From Negativicutes bacterium (GTDB lineage: Bacteria; Bacillota_C; Negativicutes; Sporomusales_B; JARLHX01), in assembly GCA_031292015.1 (NCBI GenBank), contig JARLHY010000128.1:1-39882 (forward strand): a DNA stretch of 39,882 bases. Direction: 5' to 3'. The notes under the pieces were generated by a model, which had not been told where the DNA came from, made no database searches, and saw only the letters and a list, made by a program, of their open reading frames with translations. Position 1 is the first letter of the stretch. Every line of letters starts with the position of its first letter. The position numbers were made by a program, and so were the translations under genes. This document shows positions 23,137 to 30,101 of the stretch, piece by piece.

Positions 23137-23949
23137 ATGACTTGGCCTGACCCGCGCCGGATCGTCCTGCTATTGATTTTGTCCGTGTTTATCTGCCTCT
23201 TATCACCAATAGTCCTCGCTGCCGATCAGGAAACCCTGATCGGGGTTGTGCTGCTGCATGGCAAAACCGGTCAGCCCCGTGTGGTCGGGAACGGGGTGGC
23301 CGAGCCGCTCAGACAGGCCGGCTTCCTGGTGGAAACGCCGGAAATGCCCTGGTCGCGCGACCGCTATATCGACAAGACCTATGACGACGCGCTGAACGAG
23401 ATTGACCAGGCGATAGCCCGGCTGACAGCGCAGGGAGCGACCAGGATCGTGCTCGCCGGACACAGCATGGGGGCCGACGCGACGCTGGCCTATGCGGCCC
23501 GACGCGGCAACATCGCCGCCATCATTCTGCTGGCGCCCGGCCATATTCCCGATTTCCCCGCCTTCCAGCGATTTGCGCCTGACATCCAGAAGGCGAAAAC
23601 AATGATCGACGCCGGCCAGGGCGAGCAGACGTCAACCTTCGGGGATGCCAACGGCGGCAAAGAATTCACCCGGACGATGAAAGCCTCTGTGTACTATAGC
23701 TTCTTCCGCCCCGACGGCATCGGGGCGGCGGCGAAAAACGCCGCCAGCCTCAGCCCCGCTGTCCCGGTTCTGTATGTTGCGGGTTCGACAGATCCCCTCA
23801 CAAGATCGCTGGGCCGGGAGTTTATCTTCAACAAATTGCCGGAAAATCCGCTGACCAGATATGTCATTGTGGACGCCGACCATATGGGAACCCCGGCGGC
23901 GGCGACAGGGGAAATGATAACCTGGCTGAAGGCCCTGACGACCCAATAA
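23137..23949 (+). CDS. Secreted alpha/beta hydrolase
   Basis: 270 aa from ATG 23137, eight bases after GGAGG. Signal peptide of about 29 residues ending LAA. Alpha/beta hydrolase core: LLHGKTGQP (oxyanion region), nucleophile elbow GHSMGA with Ser110, a later Asp in GSTDPLT and His in DADHMG form the triad. The N-terminal pattern (VVLLHGKTGQPRVVGNGVAEPLRQAG split over strands) resembles DUF3530/dienelactone-hydrolase-like exported proteins. Substrate unknown; probably an esterase in the periplasm. Confidence 0.9.
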   Translation: MTWPDPRRIVLLLILSVFICLLSPIVLAADQETLIGVVLLHGKTGQPRVVGNGVAEPLRQAGFLVETPEMPWSRDRYIDKTYDDALNEIDQAIARLTAQGATRIVLAGHSMGADATLAYAARRGNIAAIILLAPGHIPDFPAFQRFAPDIQKAKTMIDAGQGEQTSTFGDANGGKEFTRTMKASVYYSFFRPDGIGAAAKNAASLSPAVPVLYVAGSTDPLTRSLGREFIFNKLPENPLTRYVIVDADHMGTPAAATGEMITWLKALTTQ

Positions 23950-23964
23950 ATTCAGACAGATAGT

Positions 23965-23995
23965 AAAGGCCTGAACACGAAGTTCAGGCCTTTTT
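23965..23995. terminator. Bidirectional intrinsic terminator overlapping a stop codon
   Basis: AAAGGCCTGAAC / GTTCAGGCCTTT with 5-base loop and TTTTT. The stop codon of the minus-strand gene at 23984 lies inside the right arm, an economical convergent arrangement. Confidence 0.88.
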
Positions 23996-24223
23996 GGCGA
24001 ATTGTTTTCTATATTGATCTTTCTTTTCCGGCCAGTCCATCAGGCTGGAGTCGTCTATTTCCAGTTCGAGGTTGAAAGGCCTGCCTTTGGCCAACAGAAA
24101 AATCCCTGTCCCGGCCACGATCCCGATGATAATGGCCCTGGCTGATTCGTAGTCATAAGAACCGATTACAATGCCGGCGACAGCCACAGCGGCGAACCAG
24201 ATTACCAAAACCGTGCAGATCAT
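23984..24223 (-). CDS. Small membrane protein of unknown function
   Basis: 79 aa from ATG 24223, eight bases after GGAGG; the frame's first ATG at 24238 encloses that site. Two hydrophobic segments (about 2-22 and 29-46) and a charged C-terminal tail (LELEIDDSSLMDWPEKKDQYRK). No family recognised; an inner-membrane location is likely. Confidence 0.7.
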   Translation of the reverse strand: MICTVLVIWFAAVAVAGIVIGSYDYESARAIIIGIVAGTGIFLLAKGRPFNLELEIDDSSLMDWPEKKDQYRKQFAKKA

Positions 24224-24413
24224 CCCAATCACCTCCATAAGTTAAAGAGGTTACCAATGATATCTATCCTTATTGTACCAGTTCTTCCGGCATACGGTAA
24301 TTGGACTTCCGCCTCAACTTTACGGGCCACCGGTCCTATTCCGGGCCCAGACATTACCGAACCTCAGCAGAAGGTTCGAAGGCGTCTTAAAATATCAATT
24401 TCCCAACAGGCAA

Positions 24414-24445
24414 AAACGGCGGGTGCACATTCACACCCGCCGTTT
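24414..24445 (-). terminator. Intrinsic terminator
   Basis: AAACGGCGGGTG / CACCCGCCGTTT stem, followed on the minus strand by TTTTT; immediately after the stop of the gene at 24448. Confidence 0.88.
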
Positions 24446-24447
24446 GC

Positions 24448-24678
24448 TCACAAGATCACGCCGAACTCTTTTTCCAGCTTCGCCTTTCTTGTCTCCTGCT
24501 TGTTTTTCACTTCTTTGATGATCTGTTCCAGATCGGCATCCATTATGGCCGTCTTGCCGGTTTCGATACTGTCAACCTCCCGCAGATGCTGGATGGACTG
24601 GGGAGTAACAGCAGAGGCCACAAGGGCTACATAACACGCTACAACAAGGACGGTGACCAGGGGTTTGATCGCTTTCAT
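24448..24678 (-). CDS. Small secreted protein, likely iron-regulated
   Basis: 76 aa from ATG 24678, placed nine bases after AAGGAG; the ATG at 24687 overlaps that site. Signal peptide of about 22 residues (LVTVLVVACYVALVASA), then a charged, helix-forming mature part (TAIMDADLEQIIKEVKNKQE, RKAKLEKEFG) of about 50 residues, probably a coiled coil. No known family. Two to three Fur-box-like sequences lie in the 200 bases upstream, one overlapping the likely -10 region, so iron-dependent repression is the best inference. Confidence 0.75.
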   Translation of the reverse strand: MKAIKPLVTVLVVACYVALVASAVTPQSIQHLREVDSIETGKTAIMDADLEQIIKEVKNKQETRKAKLEKEFGVIL

Positions 24679-24720
24679 TAAAAACATCTCCTTACCTTTT
24701 ACAAAAACAGTTCAATTAAT

Positions 24721-24735
24721 TGGGAATGATTATCA
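24721..24735. promoter_or_regulatory. Fur box candidate 1
   Basis: TGGGAATGATTATCA matches the 7-1-7 Fur consensus TGATAATnATTATCA at 12 of 14 scored positions. On the minus strand it includes TGATAAT, which could be the -10 of the small secreted-protein gene. Confidence 0.6.
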
Positions 24736-24783
24736 ATAAATTGACGAAAAATAAACCACCGCTCAGCAATGGACAGGATTTAC

Positions 24784-24798
24784 TGATATTCATTCTCA
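24784..24798. promoter_or_regulatory. Fur box candidate 2
   Basis: TGATATTCATTCTCA matches the 7-1-7 Fur consensus at 12 of 14 scored positions, 49 bases from candidate 1. Confidence 0.6.
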
Positions 24799-24860
24799 AT
24801 CACGTTTTCATTATAGAATACTTTTCCACCTTTTTCAATAGCCTGACGAAAAGATGTAAT

Positions 24861-24878
24861 ATTGAGAATATTTCTCGA
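24861..24878. promoter_or_regulatory. Fur-box-like palindrome 3
   Basis: GAGAATATTTCTC core (13 bases, one mismatch to perfect symmetry) in an AT-rich gene-free stretch; weaker match than the other two. Confidence 0.35.
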
Positions 24879-24894
24879 TTAGCTTCGGCTGCTC

Positions 24895-25707
24895 TTACTC
24901 TTTTCCCGAGTCTCCAGTGTGGTCCGGTTCCAAGCGATTGTCCCGAAAGCTGAGCTGAAACAGCAAAATCGCGCTTGCGGCAACAATGTGTTTAAGGGTG
25001 TGTCCGCTGACCAACTGACCGGTCCAAAAAAATATTGACGCGTCCTGCCATTCCAAAACCTTGGCAACAGCATACCCTCCGCACAAGGCCCAATAAGGTC
25101 CGTCCCAGGACGGTCCTTTCCGGTACAGAATAATCACGGCAGGCAGCAATACCATCGGCAGATACTGCACCAGGATATAAGGACGAAGGTCCCCTGCCCC
25201 CGCTTTCTCGGTGGCCCACCAGTAAACCACACTTAATGCGCTTATTAGCATCAAGGGTGTAAACAGTAATTTTCCCGCCTTTATGCTGATCCTTTCAGCG
25301 ATCAAGGCTGCAGTCAACGAGGAAAACGCCAGCGTCATCGGCAGCCGGTCCCACACCAGGGTGTCATTGGACGGTTGCCAGTGATAATAGGCCGAGCCGA
25401 ACCCTACCAGGGTCACCGCACAATAGAAACTGACCCACATAAACTTACCTGCGAAGCCCGCTGATCTGCCAATACGCAGTAAGCCCGCCAGCCCGGCAAA
25501 CGTGAAGAAAATGTTTGAGAATACGTTAGCGCCGTTGACAATGCCAAAACGGCAAAGAGAATCGGCGAAGAGATGATATTGCTGATTTTGGGGGATCGGC
25601 GGAACACACGCCAGGGCAAGGGCGGCGATCAGGCCGATGCCGGCAAGAACGCGAAGCTTGGTCCTTGGCCGCAGGTTTTGCGCCAACAGGTACACATCAG
25701 AAGACAT
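24895..25707 (-). CDS. Ceramidase-like (CREST superfamily) membrane hydrolase
   Basis: 270 aa from ATG 25707, seven bases after AGGGGG. About seven transmembrane helices. The residues diagnostic of the CREST superfamily (alkaline ceramidases, PAQR receptors, Per1) are all visible: Ser105 and His109 in GSAYYHW, Asp120 in VWDRLPM, and His236/His240 in SGHTLKHI near the last helix, together forming a zinc site. The N-terminal FADSLCRFGIVNGANVFSN also matches bacterial ceramidase-like proteins. Probably hydrolyses an amide-linked lipid in the membrane; substrate unknown. Expression appears tightly repressor-controlled (see palindrome at 25706-25767). Confidence 0.85.
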   Translation of the reverse strand: MSSDVYLLAQNLRPRTKLRVLAGIGLIAALALACVPPIPQNQQYHLFADSLCRFGIVNGANVFSNIFFTFAGLAGLLRIGRSAGFAGKFMWVSFYCAVTLVGFGSAYYHWQPSNDTLVWDRLPMTLAFSSLTAALIAERISIKAGKLLFTPLMLISALSVVYWWATEKAGAGDLRPYILVQYLPMVLLPAVIILYRKGPSWDGPYWALCGGYAVAKVLEWQDASIFFWTGQLVSGHTLKHIVAASAILLFQLSFRDNRLEPDHTGDSGKE

Positions 25708-25767
25708 TGGAATACCCCCTACAATTAAGTTAACGATCGTTAACTTAATTGTAGGGGGTATTCCAAT
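25706..25767. repeat. 62-bp perfect palindrome
   Basis: Two 31-base arms meeting without a spacer at 25736/25737. It begins ATTGGAATACCCCC and has GTTAACGATCGTTAAC at its centre. It spans the region from the start codon of the ceramidase-like gene back to its -10 and spacer. It leaves only 14 bases to the stop of the FRG gene. Confidence 0.97.
25729..25744. promoter_or_regulatory. TetR-type operator GTTAACGATCGTTAAC
   Basis: 16-base perfect palindrome with the TTAACGATCGTTAA core typical of TetR-family operators, placed at the predicted transcription start of the ceramidase-like gene. Confidence 0.6.
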
Positions 25768-25776
25768 TGTTGTCAA
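25748..25776 (-). promoter_or_regulatory. Consensus sigma-A promoter TTGACA-N17-TACAAT
   Basis: -35 at 25771-25776, -10 at 25748-25753 on the minus strand with 17-base spacing; drives the ceramidase-like gene. The mirror -10 on the plus strand (25720-25725) has no -35, so only the minus direction looks active. Confidence 0.85.
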
Positions 25777-25781
25777 GGGAT

Positions 25782-26534
25782 TTATCTGTCCTGTTTTCTT
25801 TTTGTTTTCGCGGCGGCGACCTTCAGCCGCCTGTCGAGCCCGTGCTTCCGTATCAGGAACCTGGCGAGTCCGTCGACATCCGGGAATATGCTGTATTCGT
25901 TCAGCCCGGCCAACTGCAGAAATCTCCTGGCTTCGGGGACGGCGTCAGACGGTAGGTCGATGCGGGTGACGCATTCCGGGCAGAGCTCTTCCAGCGGGGT
26001 TTCGCAGGCACCATGGATGGTGAAGTGTCCTTTCTGGGCAAAAATCCGTGAGCTTTGCATCGCCGGAAAAATCGCCAGAGGCAGTTGCAGTTCCTTCTCC
26101 TGATAGCGGACAACGCCGCGGTCCGGGTCGTATTCGACGACATCGGACTGAACGATCAGTTCATGGCCGCAGGCCCTTGCGTTCAATAATTCCGGCTCCA
26201 AGACCCAGATACAGGGTTTCGGGGCTTTGTCGCCCAAGGCGAAGTAAAGAGCGACGGCGAAGGTTTCGGTCCAGTCCAGCAGCCTTGTGGGGATGTGGGC
26301 GTGGCGCATTTCAAAGAGAGTCTCGACCGGCTCCATTTTCCGGTTGTTAGTCAGGGGCGCACAATAGGAAACAAAGTCATAGTAAACGTTGCATTCAACG
26401 TATTGTTTCCGCCTGACTCTGAACAGGCTGGGCAGCAGGGCATGGGCGGAGCTGGCGCAGCCCCGGTAGAACGGGTAGGAGACCCCTTTCGTCACCTGCT
26501 GAACTTCGTCGAGAAATTTGAGCCATGAACTCAC
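25782..26534 (-). CDS. FRG-domain protein
   Basis: 250 aa from GTG 26534, nine bases after AGGAG; the frame extends to 26606 but that part has no site. The FRG domain (named for its Phe-Arg-Gly-type motif) spans about 20-170: YPFYRGCASSAHALLPSLFR, LFEMRHAHIPTRLLDWTETF, AVALYFALG, and MQSSRIFAQKGHFTIHG. The C-terminal part is basic (KVAAAKTKRKQ). The biochemical activity is not established; the domain occurs in predicted anti-phage and toxin-like proteins, sometimes beside other effectors. Here it is a single gene with no evident partner. Confidence 0.88.
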   Translation of the reverse strand: MSSWLKFLDEVQQVTKGVSYPFYRGCASSAHALLPSLFRVRRKQYVECNVYYDFVSYCAPLTNNRKMEPVETLFEMRHAHIPTRLLDWTETFAVALYFALGDKAPKPCIWVLEPELLNARACGHELIVQSDVVEYDPDRGVVRYQEKELQLPLAIFPAMQSSRIFAQKGHFTIHGACETPLEELCPECVTRIDLPSDAVPEARRFLQLAGLNEYSIFPDVDGLARFLIRKHGLDRRLKVAAAKTKRKQDR

Positions 26535-26604
26535 GCGTATCAGCTCCTGTCCGCAGTGTTTTGCCCTATATTTCACGGCAATTGCCGCAAAGTCCTGCAG
26601 CCGC

Positions 26605-26632
26605 AAATAAAAAGAGGCTAGCCACGCCTCTC
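26605..26632 (-). terminator. Intrinsic terminator
   Basis: On the minus strand AGAGGCGTGGCTAGCCTCT followed by TTTTTATTT. Likely ends transcripts of the 3D-domain gene at 26838, reading through the repeat. Confidence 0.7.
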
Positions 26633-26779
26633 AGGCCGTTCAGAAACCCCCATCTGCTTTGTTGGCCCCACAAACCCATTGCTAGCGTACTTCCCAGTAC
26701 GCGTCGCTGCTGGGTTCGTGGAGCCGTCGTGCATCTGGGGGTTTCTGAACGGCCTGAAAAATACGGTTTCTCAACAAGC
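26632..26779. repeat. Long palindromic repeat, copy 2 (compact)
   Basis: Outer arms CAGGCCGTTCAGAAACCCCC and GGGGGTTTCTGAACGGCCTG form a 20+ bp perfect stem. Inside, CCACAAACCCA pairs with TGGGTTCGTGG (one mismatch) and GCGTAC/GTACGC makes the innermost hairpin with loop TTCCCA. The 37-base core (26667-26703) and 36-base right arm (26723-26758) are identical to copy 1 at 19511-19767. Confidence 0.9.
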
Positions 26780-26837
26780 TGAGAAGCGAGCCACGCCACT
26801 TTTCAACATCGATAGCGGTTATCTGCCTTCTGGCCGG

Positions 26838-27419
26838 TTACAGGACATATACTTTCACCTGCTGGAGACCGAAGTCCTGCGCTTTTTCCACCGTCGCCCT
26901 GGCGACGTCGATCCGGTTGCCTTTGATCGCTCCGCCGGTGTCCTCAGCCCTGGCGTACTCGCCATGGCCGTCGGGATACTGGATATACACCTGCGAACCA
27001 AGCGGAATGATGCTCGGATCAACGGCGATGATGCCAGGACGGACCTGAGTGCCCATAAAGGTTTTGCTGCCCCACTGATCGTTGTCGTGGGGTCCCGGGG
27101 CGTAAGCGGTGGCCCGGATATCGAGCACTTTTTTATAGTTGTCTGGAGCCTTTTCCTTGGACTGGGCAGTAGCCGAGGCGTTGGGATGGGCCTGAAGGTT
27201 CACCGGCCCCGCATTGCCGGCCTGATGCTGGTCGGATATCTGCTGGGACGCGGTGATCGGCGGATTTACGGGATTGGCGGCAGCGGCGGCGTGGACGGTG
27301 GCGGCGGGGCCTGCCCCCAGCAGCGCCCCGGACATGATGGCAGCGCCGGCAACCGCGGCGGCAAGCCGCCGAAATTTTTTCCGGGCCTTCTTGGCGGTGC
27401 GATGACGCGTGTTGGCCAC
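26838..27419 (-). CDS. Secreted 3D-domain protein
   Basis: 193 aa, GTG start with GGAGG seven bases upstream. Strongly basic N-terminus (RHRTAKKARKKFRRL) followed by a hydrophobic signal and an Ala/Pro-rich, low-complexity linker (about 45-95), then a C-terminal 3D domain (about 98-193) with AVDPSIIPLGSQVYI, EDTGGAIKGNRIDV and the closing VKVYVL. Family members are MltA-like peptidoglycan lytic enzymes. The domain is similar to the 3D domain of the protein at 4509-5240 but that one also has a PG-binding module. Upstream gene is an M20 peptidase. Confidence 0.92.
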   Translation of the reverse strand: MANTRHRTAKKARKKFRRLAAAVAGAAIMSGALLGAGPAATVHAAAAANPVNPPITASQQISDQHQAGNAGPVNLQAHPNASATAQSKEKAPDNYKKVLDIRATAYAPGPHDNDQWGSKTFMGTQVRPGIIAVDPSIIPLGSQVYIQYPDGHGEYARAEDTGGAIKGNRIDVARATVEKAQDFGLQQVKVYVL

Positions 27420-27516
27420 AACAAGTCCTCCTTTGCGAGGGTGTCATTGATAGTATCTGCCAAACTACGCCGGTAATGCTTAATATTTTTTAGGACAGGT
27501 TGCAAATTCGGGAAAT

Positions 27517-28680
27517 TTACAGCCGGTCGAGGTTCAAAGCACAGGCGGCGAGCAGTTTGGCCCGCTCAAACAGCGTCTCGACCTCGGCGAATTCTTCCGG
27601 ACTGTGGTTGCGGCCGCCTTTGACGCCCATAGCGCACACGGTCGGCACACCGGCCATCACGAGATAGGCCGAGTCGGCCCCACCGCCGGAGCGTTTTTCG
27701 TAAGGCGGTCCGAAGCCGTCTTCGGCGCTGGTTTCCCTGACCAGGCCGAACAGGCGCCTGACGCCGTCCGTGGTGAGCATCGGCTTGAAAATGACACCGC
27801 CGGACAGGGTGGTGACCGTGCCGGGAACAGTTGTTCCGGCGGCAATATCCTGGAGTTGTTTTGTGAACACAGGCAAGGCGCCGTCGTCGACGAAGCGGAC
27901 GTCGATGCCGATTTTGGCGTAGTCGGGGGTGGCGTTTGGAACGGTGCCGCCCTCGATGGTGCCGACATTAAAGGTGGTGCCGGCCTTCCAGTCGGTGAGA
28001 CTTTCAATTTCGATGACCTTGTGGGCCAGTTCCAGGATGGCGCTGCGGCCATTTTCCGGGTCGTTGCCGGCATGGGCGGCGACGCCCCGGGTTTCCAGCC
28101 AGAAATGGGCCACTCCCTTGCGGCCGACAACGATGCCATTGTCGGAAAAACCGGTCTCGCAATTGAAAGCGGCCGCGCAGCCGGCGGCTTCCTTCATAAA
28201 AATCGCGGCAGCGTCGGAAAACGGGTGACCGACTTCTTCGTCCCCGGCCAGCATGATCTTGAGGGGCCGGTCGGCAAAACCTGCGGCGTGCAGAGCCTTT
28301 GCGGCGTAGACAAGAGCCACGACGCCGCCCTTCATGTCCAGCACCCCCGGACCGTAGGCCTTGCCGTCACGGATGGTAAAAGGACGGTCTTTGATGGTGC
28401 CTGTCTTGAAAACGGTGTCGACATGGCCGCCGAAAATAGCGGCCGGTTTGCTGCCGCCGCCCATTTCAGCCACCAGCATGTTCCCGGCGGTTTCGAATTC
28501 GAAAATCCTGACCGCCGCTCCGGCTTCGGACAAAATGTCCTTCAGCATGTTCTGCAGCTTGTCGACCCCCGCCTTGTGGTCGGAGCAGCTTTCCTGATTA
28601 ACCAGGTCGCGCCAGAGCGCAATCATCTCGTCCCGGTGGTCGTCAATAAACCGGAAGACCTGCTGTTTCATTGCCGCCAT
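27517..28680 (-). CDS. M20 family metallopeptidase (glutamate carboxypeptidase-like)
   Basis: 387 aa. Di-zinc site residues are visible: HVDTV (first His/Asp), GPGVLDMKGG (bridging Asp with catalytic neighbour), GDEEVG (catalytic Glu and ligand), CETGF (Glu ligand) and the C-terminal HSPEE (His). A dimerisation domain lies between about 180 and 295 (RGVAAHAGNDPENGRSA). Sequence style is that of ArgE/DapE/ACY1/CPG2 members close to CPG2. Cytoplasmic, cleaves an N-acyl amino acid or dipeptide; exact substrate unknown. Start ATG has GGGGGG upstream. Confidence 0.93.
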   Translation of the reverse strand: MAAMKQQVFRFIDDHRDEMIALWRDLVNQESCSDHKAGVDKLQNMLKDILSEAGAAVRIFEFETAGNMLVAEMGGGSKPAAIFGGHVDTVFKTGTIKDRPFTIRDGKAYGPGVLDMKGGVVALVYAAKALHAAGFADRPLKIMLAGDEEVGHPFSDAAAIFMKEAAGCAAAFNCETGFSDNGIVVGRKGVAHFWLETRGVAAHAGNDPENGRSAILELAHKVIEIESLTDWKAGTTFNVGTIEGGTVPNATPDYAKIGIDVRFVDDGALPVFTKQLQDIAAGTTVPGTVTTLSGGVIFKPMLTTDGVRRLFGLVRETSAEDGFGPPYEKRSGGGADSAYLVMAGVPTVCAMGVKGGRNHSPEEFAEVETLFERAKLLAACALNLDRL

Positions 28681-28701
28681 GCGAATCCCCCCTGTACAAT
28701 A

Positions 28702-28743
28702 CCTTTTTTAGTGACTTCGCTGAACTGCGGCCGCTTCCTGCCA
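28702..28743 (-). promoter_or_regulatory. GCAGG-type recurrent upstream motif before the M20 peptidase
   Basis: On the minus strand TGGCAGGAAGCGGCCGC then CAGCGAAGTCACTAAAAA, about 20 bases before the start codon. Confidence 0.4.
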
Positions 28744-28861
28744 GGTTTGCCGATTATAGCAGCCGATCAGGTTATCATCCTTTATAATATATCCGGCAGC
28801 AAATGTGAGGACGATAGGGCTCCCGATCAAGGCGCTGTATGGCTTGTGGCCAAACTCTGCA

Positions 28862-29069
28862 GGCATCCATGCCCGGGGACTGCTTGCCTGGAAACTACGC
28901 TGGTATTTAGCGACATTGAGCGATATGGGTACTCTTAATGTGGAAATTTAGGCACGCCGCGACGTTGTGGAGGTTGTTACAGACCCGTTAGCACGAGGGC
29001 CGGTAACAACACCGTTCGCGCGAGCAGGACGCTCGCGCGAGGAGCCCCCAGGCATGGACGCCTGTGGGC
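28862..29069. repeat. Intergenic hairpin array with GGA loops, copy I
   Basis: Minus strand GGCATGGATGCC at 28862-28873; plus strand TCGCGCGAGC-AGGAC-GCTCGCGCGA (29016-29040, perfect 10-bp stem) and CAGGC-ATGGAC-GCCTG inside a wider stem (29044-29069). The intervening GGCACGCCGCGACGTTG is shared with 39750-39766. The same general layout recurs at 39496-39874. Confidence 0.75.
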
Positions 29070-29176
29070 GACGGTACGGCGTTGTCGGCACCGGGCGTTA
29101 CGGCCTGTGCAACCGGAACTCCGCTCGCGTCGGCCTAAATTTCGAGATAAAATGAAATCCCTGAGAAAGACAAAAA

Positions 29177-29209
29177 CCTCGTTGAATAGGCAGGGTGCCG
29201 TCAACGAAG
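29177..29209 (-). terminator. Terminator of the TIR-like gene; member of a repeated terminator family
   Basis: CCTCGTTGA / TCAACGAAG arms with an inner GGCAGGGTGCC stem, followed on the minus strand by TTTTTG. Related to 30306-30339 and 38183-38216. Confidence 0.8.
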
Positions 29210-29255
29210 TTTATTTTAGCCCCTTGAAAATGCGCGATTTATTTTGTCGAAACTA

Positions 29256-30074
29256 TTACCAATTTAACACTGTGTTAGTATCAATATTAAAACCCGCTTC
29301 ATGTAGTTCTTTAAAAAGTTTTTGTTTCCAACTGCCTCCTTTATCCATTGGAACGTAGACCACACCACTAAAATCAGAGGGTATCTCTACACCCTCAATG
29401 TATAATGGACAGACTCTTTCTCTCCCAATCTTAGCAACAAAATAACCTAATTCGGCAATTACATTTTGACGTGCTCGTGGACGAAGATTCTTGTCAACTT
29501 TTGCTTTTCCCTCATCATCAGGACTTAATATGATTATGGCAAAACCAACATCTGAATAGGCTTCCAATTTTTCAATTAAGGTTTTACCGGCATTAACTTG
29601 TTCATTTAGAATAATTGGATTAAGGCCAATTATTCTAACAAATCGTTCTATTTCACGCAAGGCTAATTTATCATGACCATGAACAATAAATACTTTATCG
29701 TTCTGGATTGATCGATTTTTTATGTAATTTCGTGTTGGTTCTATTGTTTGCTCAATGGAATCATTGTAAAGGACAAGCTGCTCTTTTATAGATTCTATCT
29801 TACTAATCCTAGCTCGAATGCTCTCTATGTAACTGTCAAAAGTAGACCCTTTTCGGGCATCAGGAACTGTTAAGGAATAGCTATTGGCTATTATCTTTGA
29901 ACCAAATATTTTTTGTAAAAGGGTCACATTAAAACTATTAAACTTTCTATATTTTAGCAGCATATCAGTGGCCGATAAAGGAACTTTATATTCGTTTAAT
30001 AATTTCGTTCCTATTTCAACTCGCTCGCTCAATAATCTTTCTGCTTCCTGCCTCGATACAGCTAGTGATTCCAT
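29256..30074 (-). CDS. TIR-like nucleotide-binding protein (PF10137-type, CAP12-like)
   Basis: 272 aa, ATG with AGGAGG five bases upstream. Residues 1-120 form a helical/coiled-coil part of unknown fold (LLSERVEIGTKLLNEY, then RARISKIESIKEQLVLY). Residues 127-262 match the TIR-like nucleotide-binding domain: KVFIVHGHD (127-135), SPDDEG (184-189), RPRARQNVIAELGYF with the likely catalytic Glu208, and KIGRERVCPL. Related domains degrade NAD+ in bacterial anti-phage systems (CBASS/Pycsar TIR effectors). The gene is AT-rich against GC-rich neighbours, a sign of transfer, and is bracketed by related terminators. Trigger and partner unknown. Confidence 0.88.
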   Translation of the reverse strand: MESLAVSRQEAERLLSERVEIGTKLLNEYKVPLSATDMLLKYRKFNSFNVTLLQKIFGSKIIANSYSLTVPDARKGSTFDSYIESIRARISKIESIKEQLVLYNDSIEQTIEPTRNYIKNRSIQNDKVFIVHGHDKLALREIERFVRIIGLNPIILNEQVNAGKTLIEKLEAYSDVGFAIIILSPDDEGKAKVDKNLRPRARQNVIAELGYFVAKIGRERVCPLYIEGVEIPSDFSGVVYVPMDKGGSWKQKLFKELHEAGFNIDTNTVLNW

Positions 30075-30101
30075 CTAAACCTCCTGCTATGTATCATTTT
30101 A

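Larger units (their letters stand above)
26535..26837. other. Intergenic region occupied by terminator and palindromic repeat
   Basis: Holds the FRG upstream region, a terminator at 26605-26632, and repeat copy 2. The sequence GGCGTGGCT (minus strand) occurs on both sides of the repeat, as if a terminator had been interrupted. Confidence 0.6.
28681..29255. other. 575-base gene-free region with hairpin array and terminator
   Basis: Contains a GCAGGA-type upstream motif for the M20 gene (28702-28743), a hairpin array (28862-29069) and the terminator at 29177-29209. The text around 28925-28990 is clearly related to 39725-39800 (shared GGCACGCCGCGACGTTG). Confidence 0.7.

Noticed and set aside
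24720..24953. 77-aa plus-strand frame across the Fur-box region
   Set aside because: No ribosome binding site; AT-rich chance frame that runs into the antisense of the ceramidase-like gene.
28860..29070. CRISPR array or tRNA cluster in the hairpin-rich region
   Set aside because: Stems differ from each other, are unevenly spaced and no unit repeats regularly; no tRNA cloverleaf was recognised.
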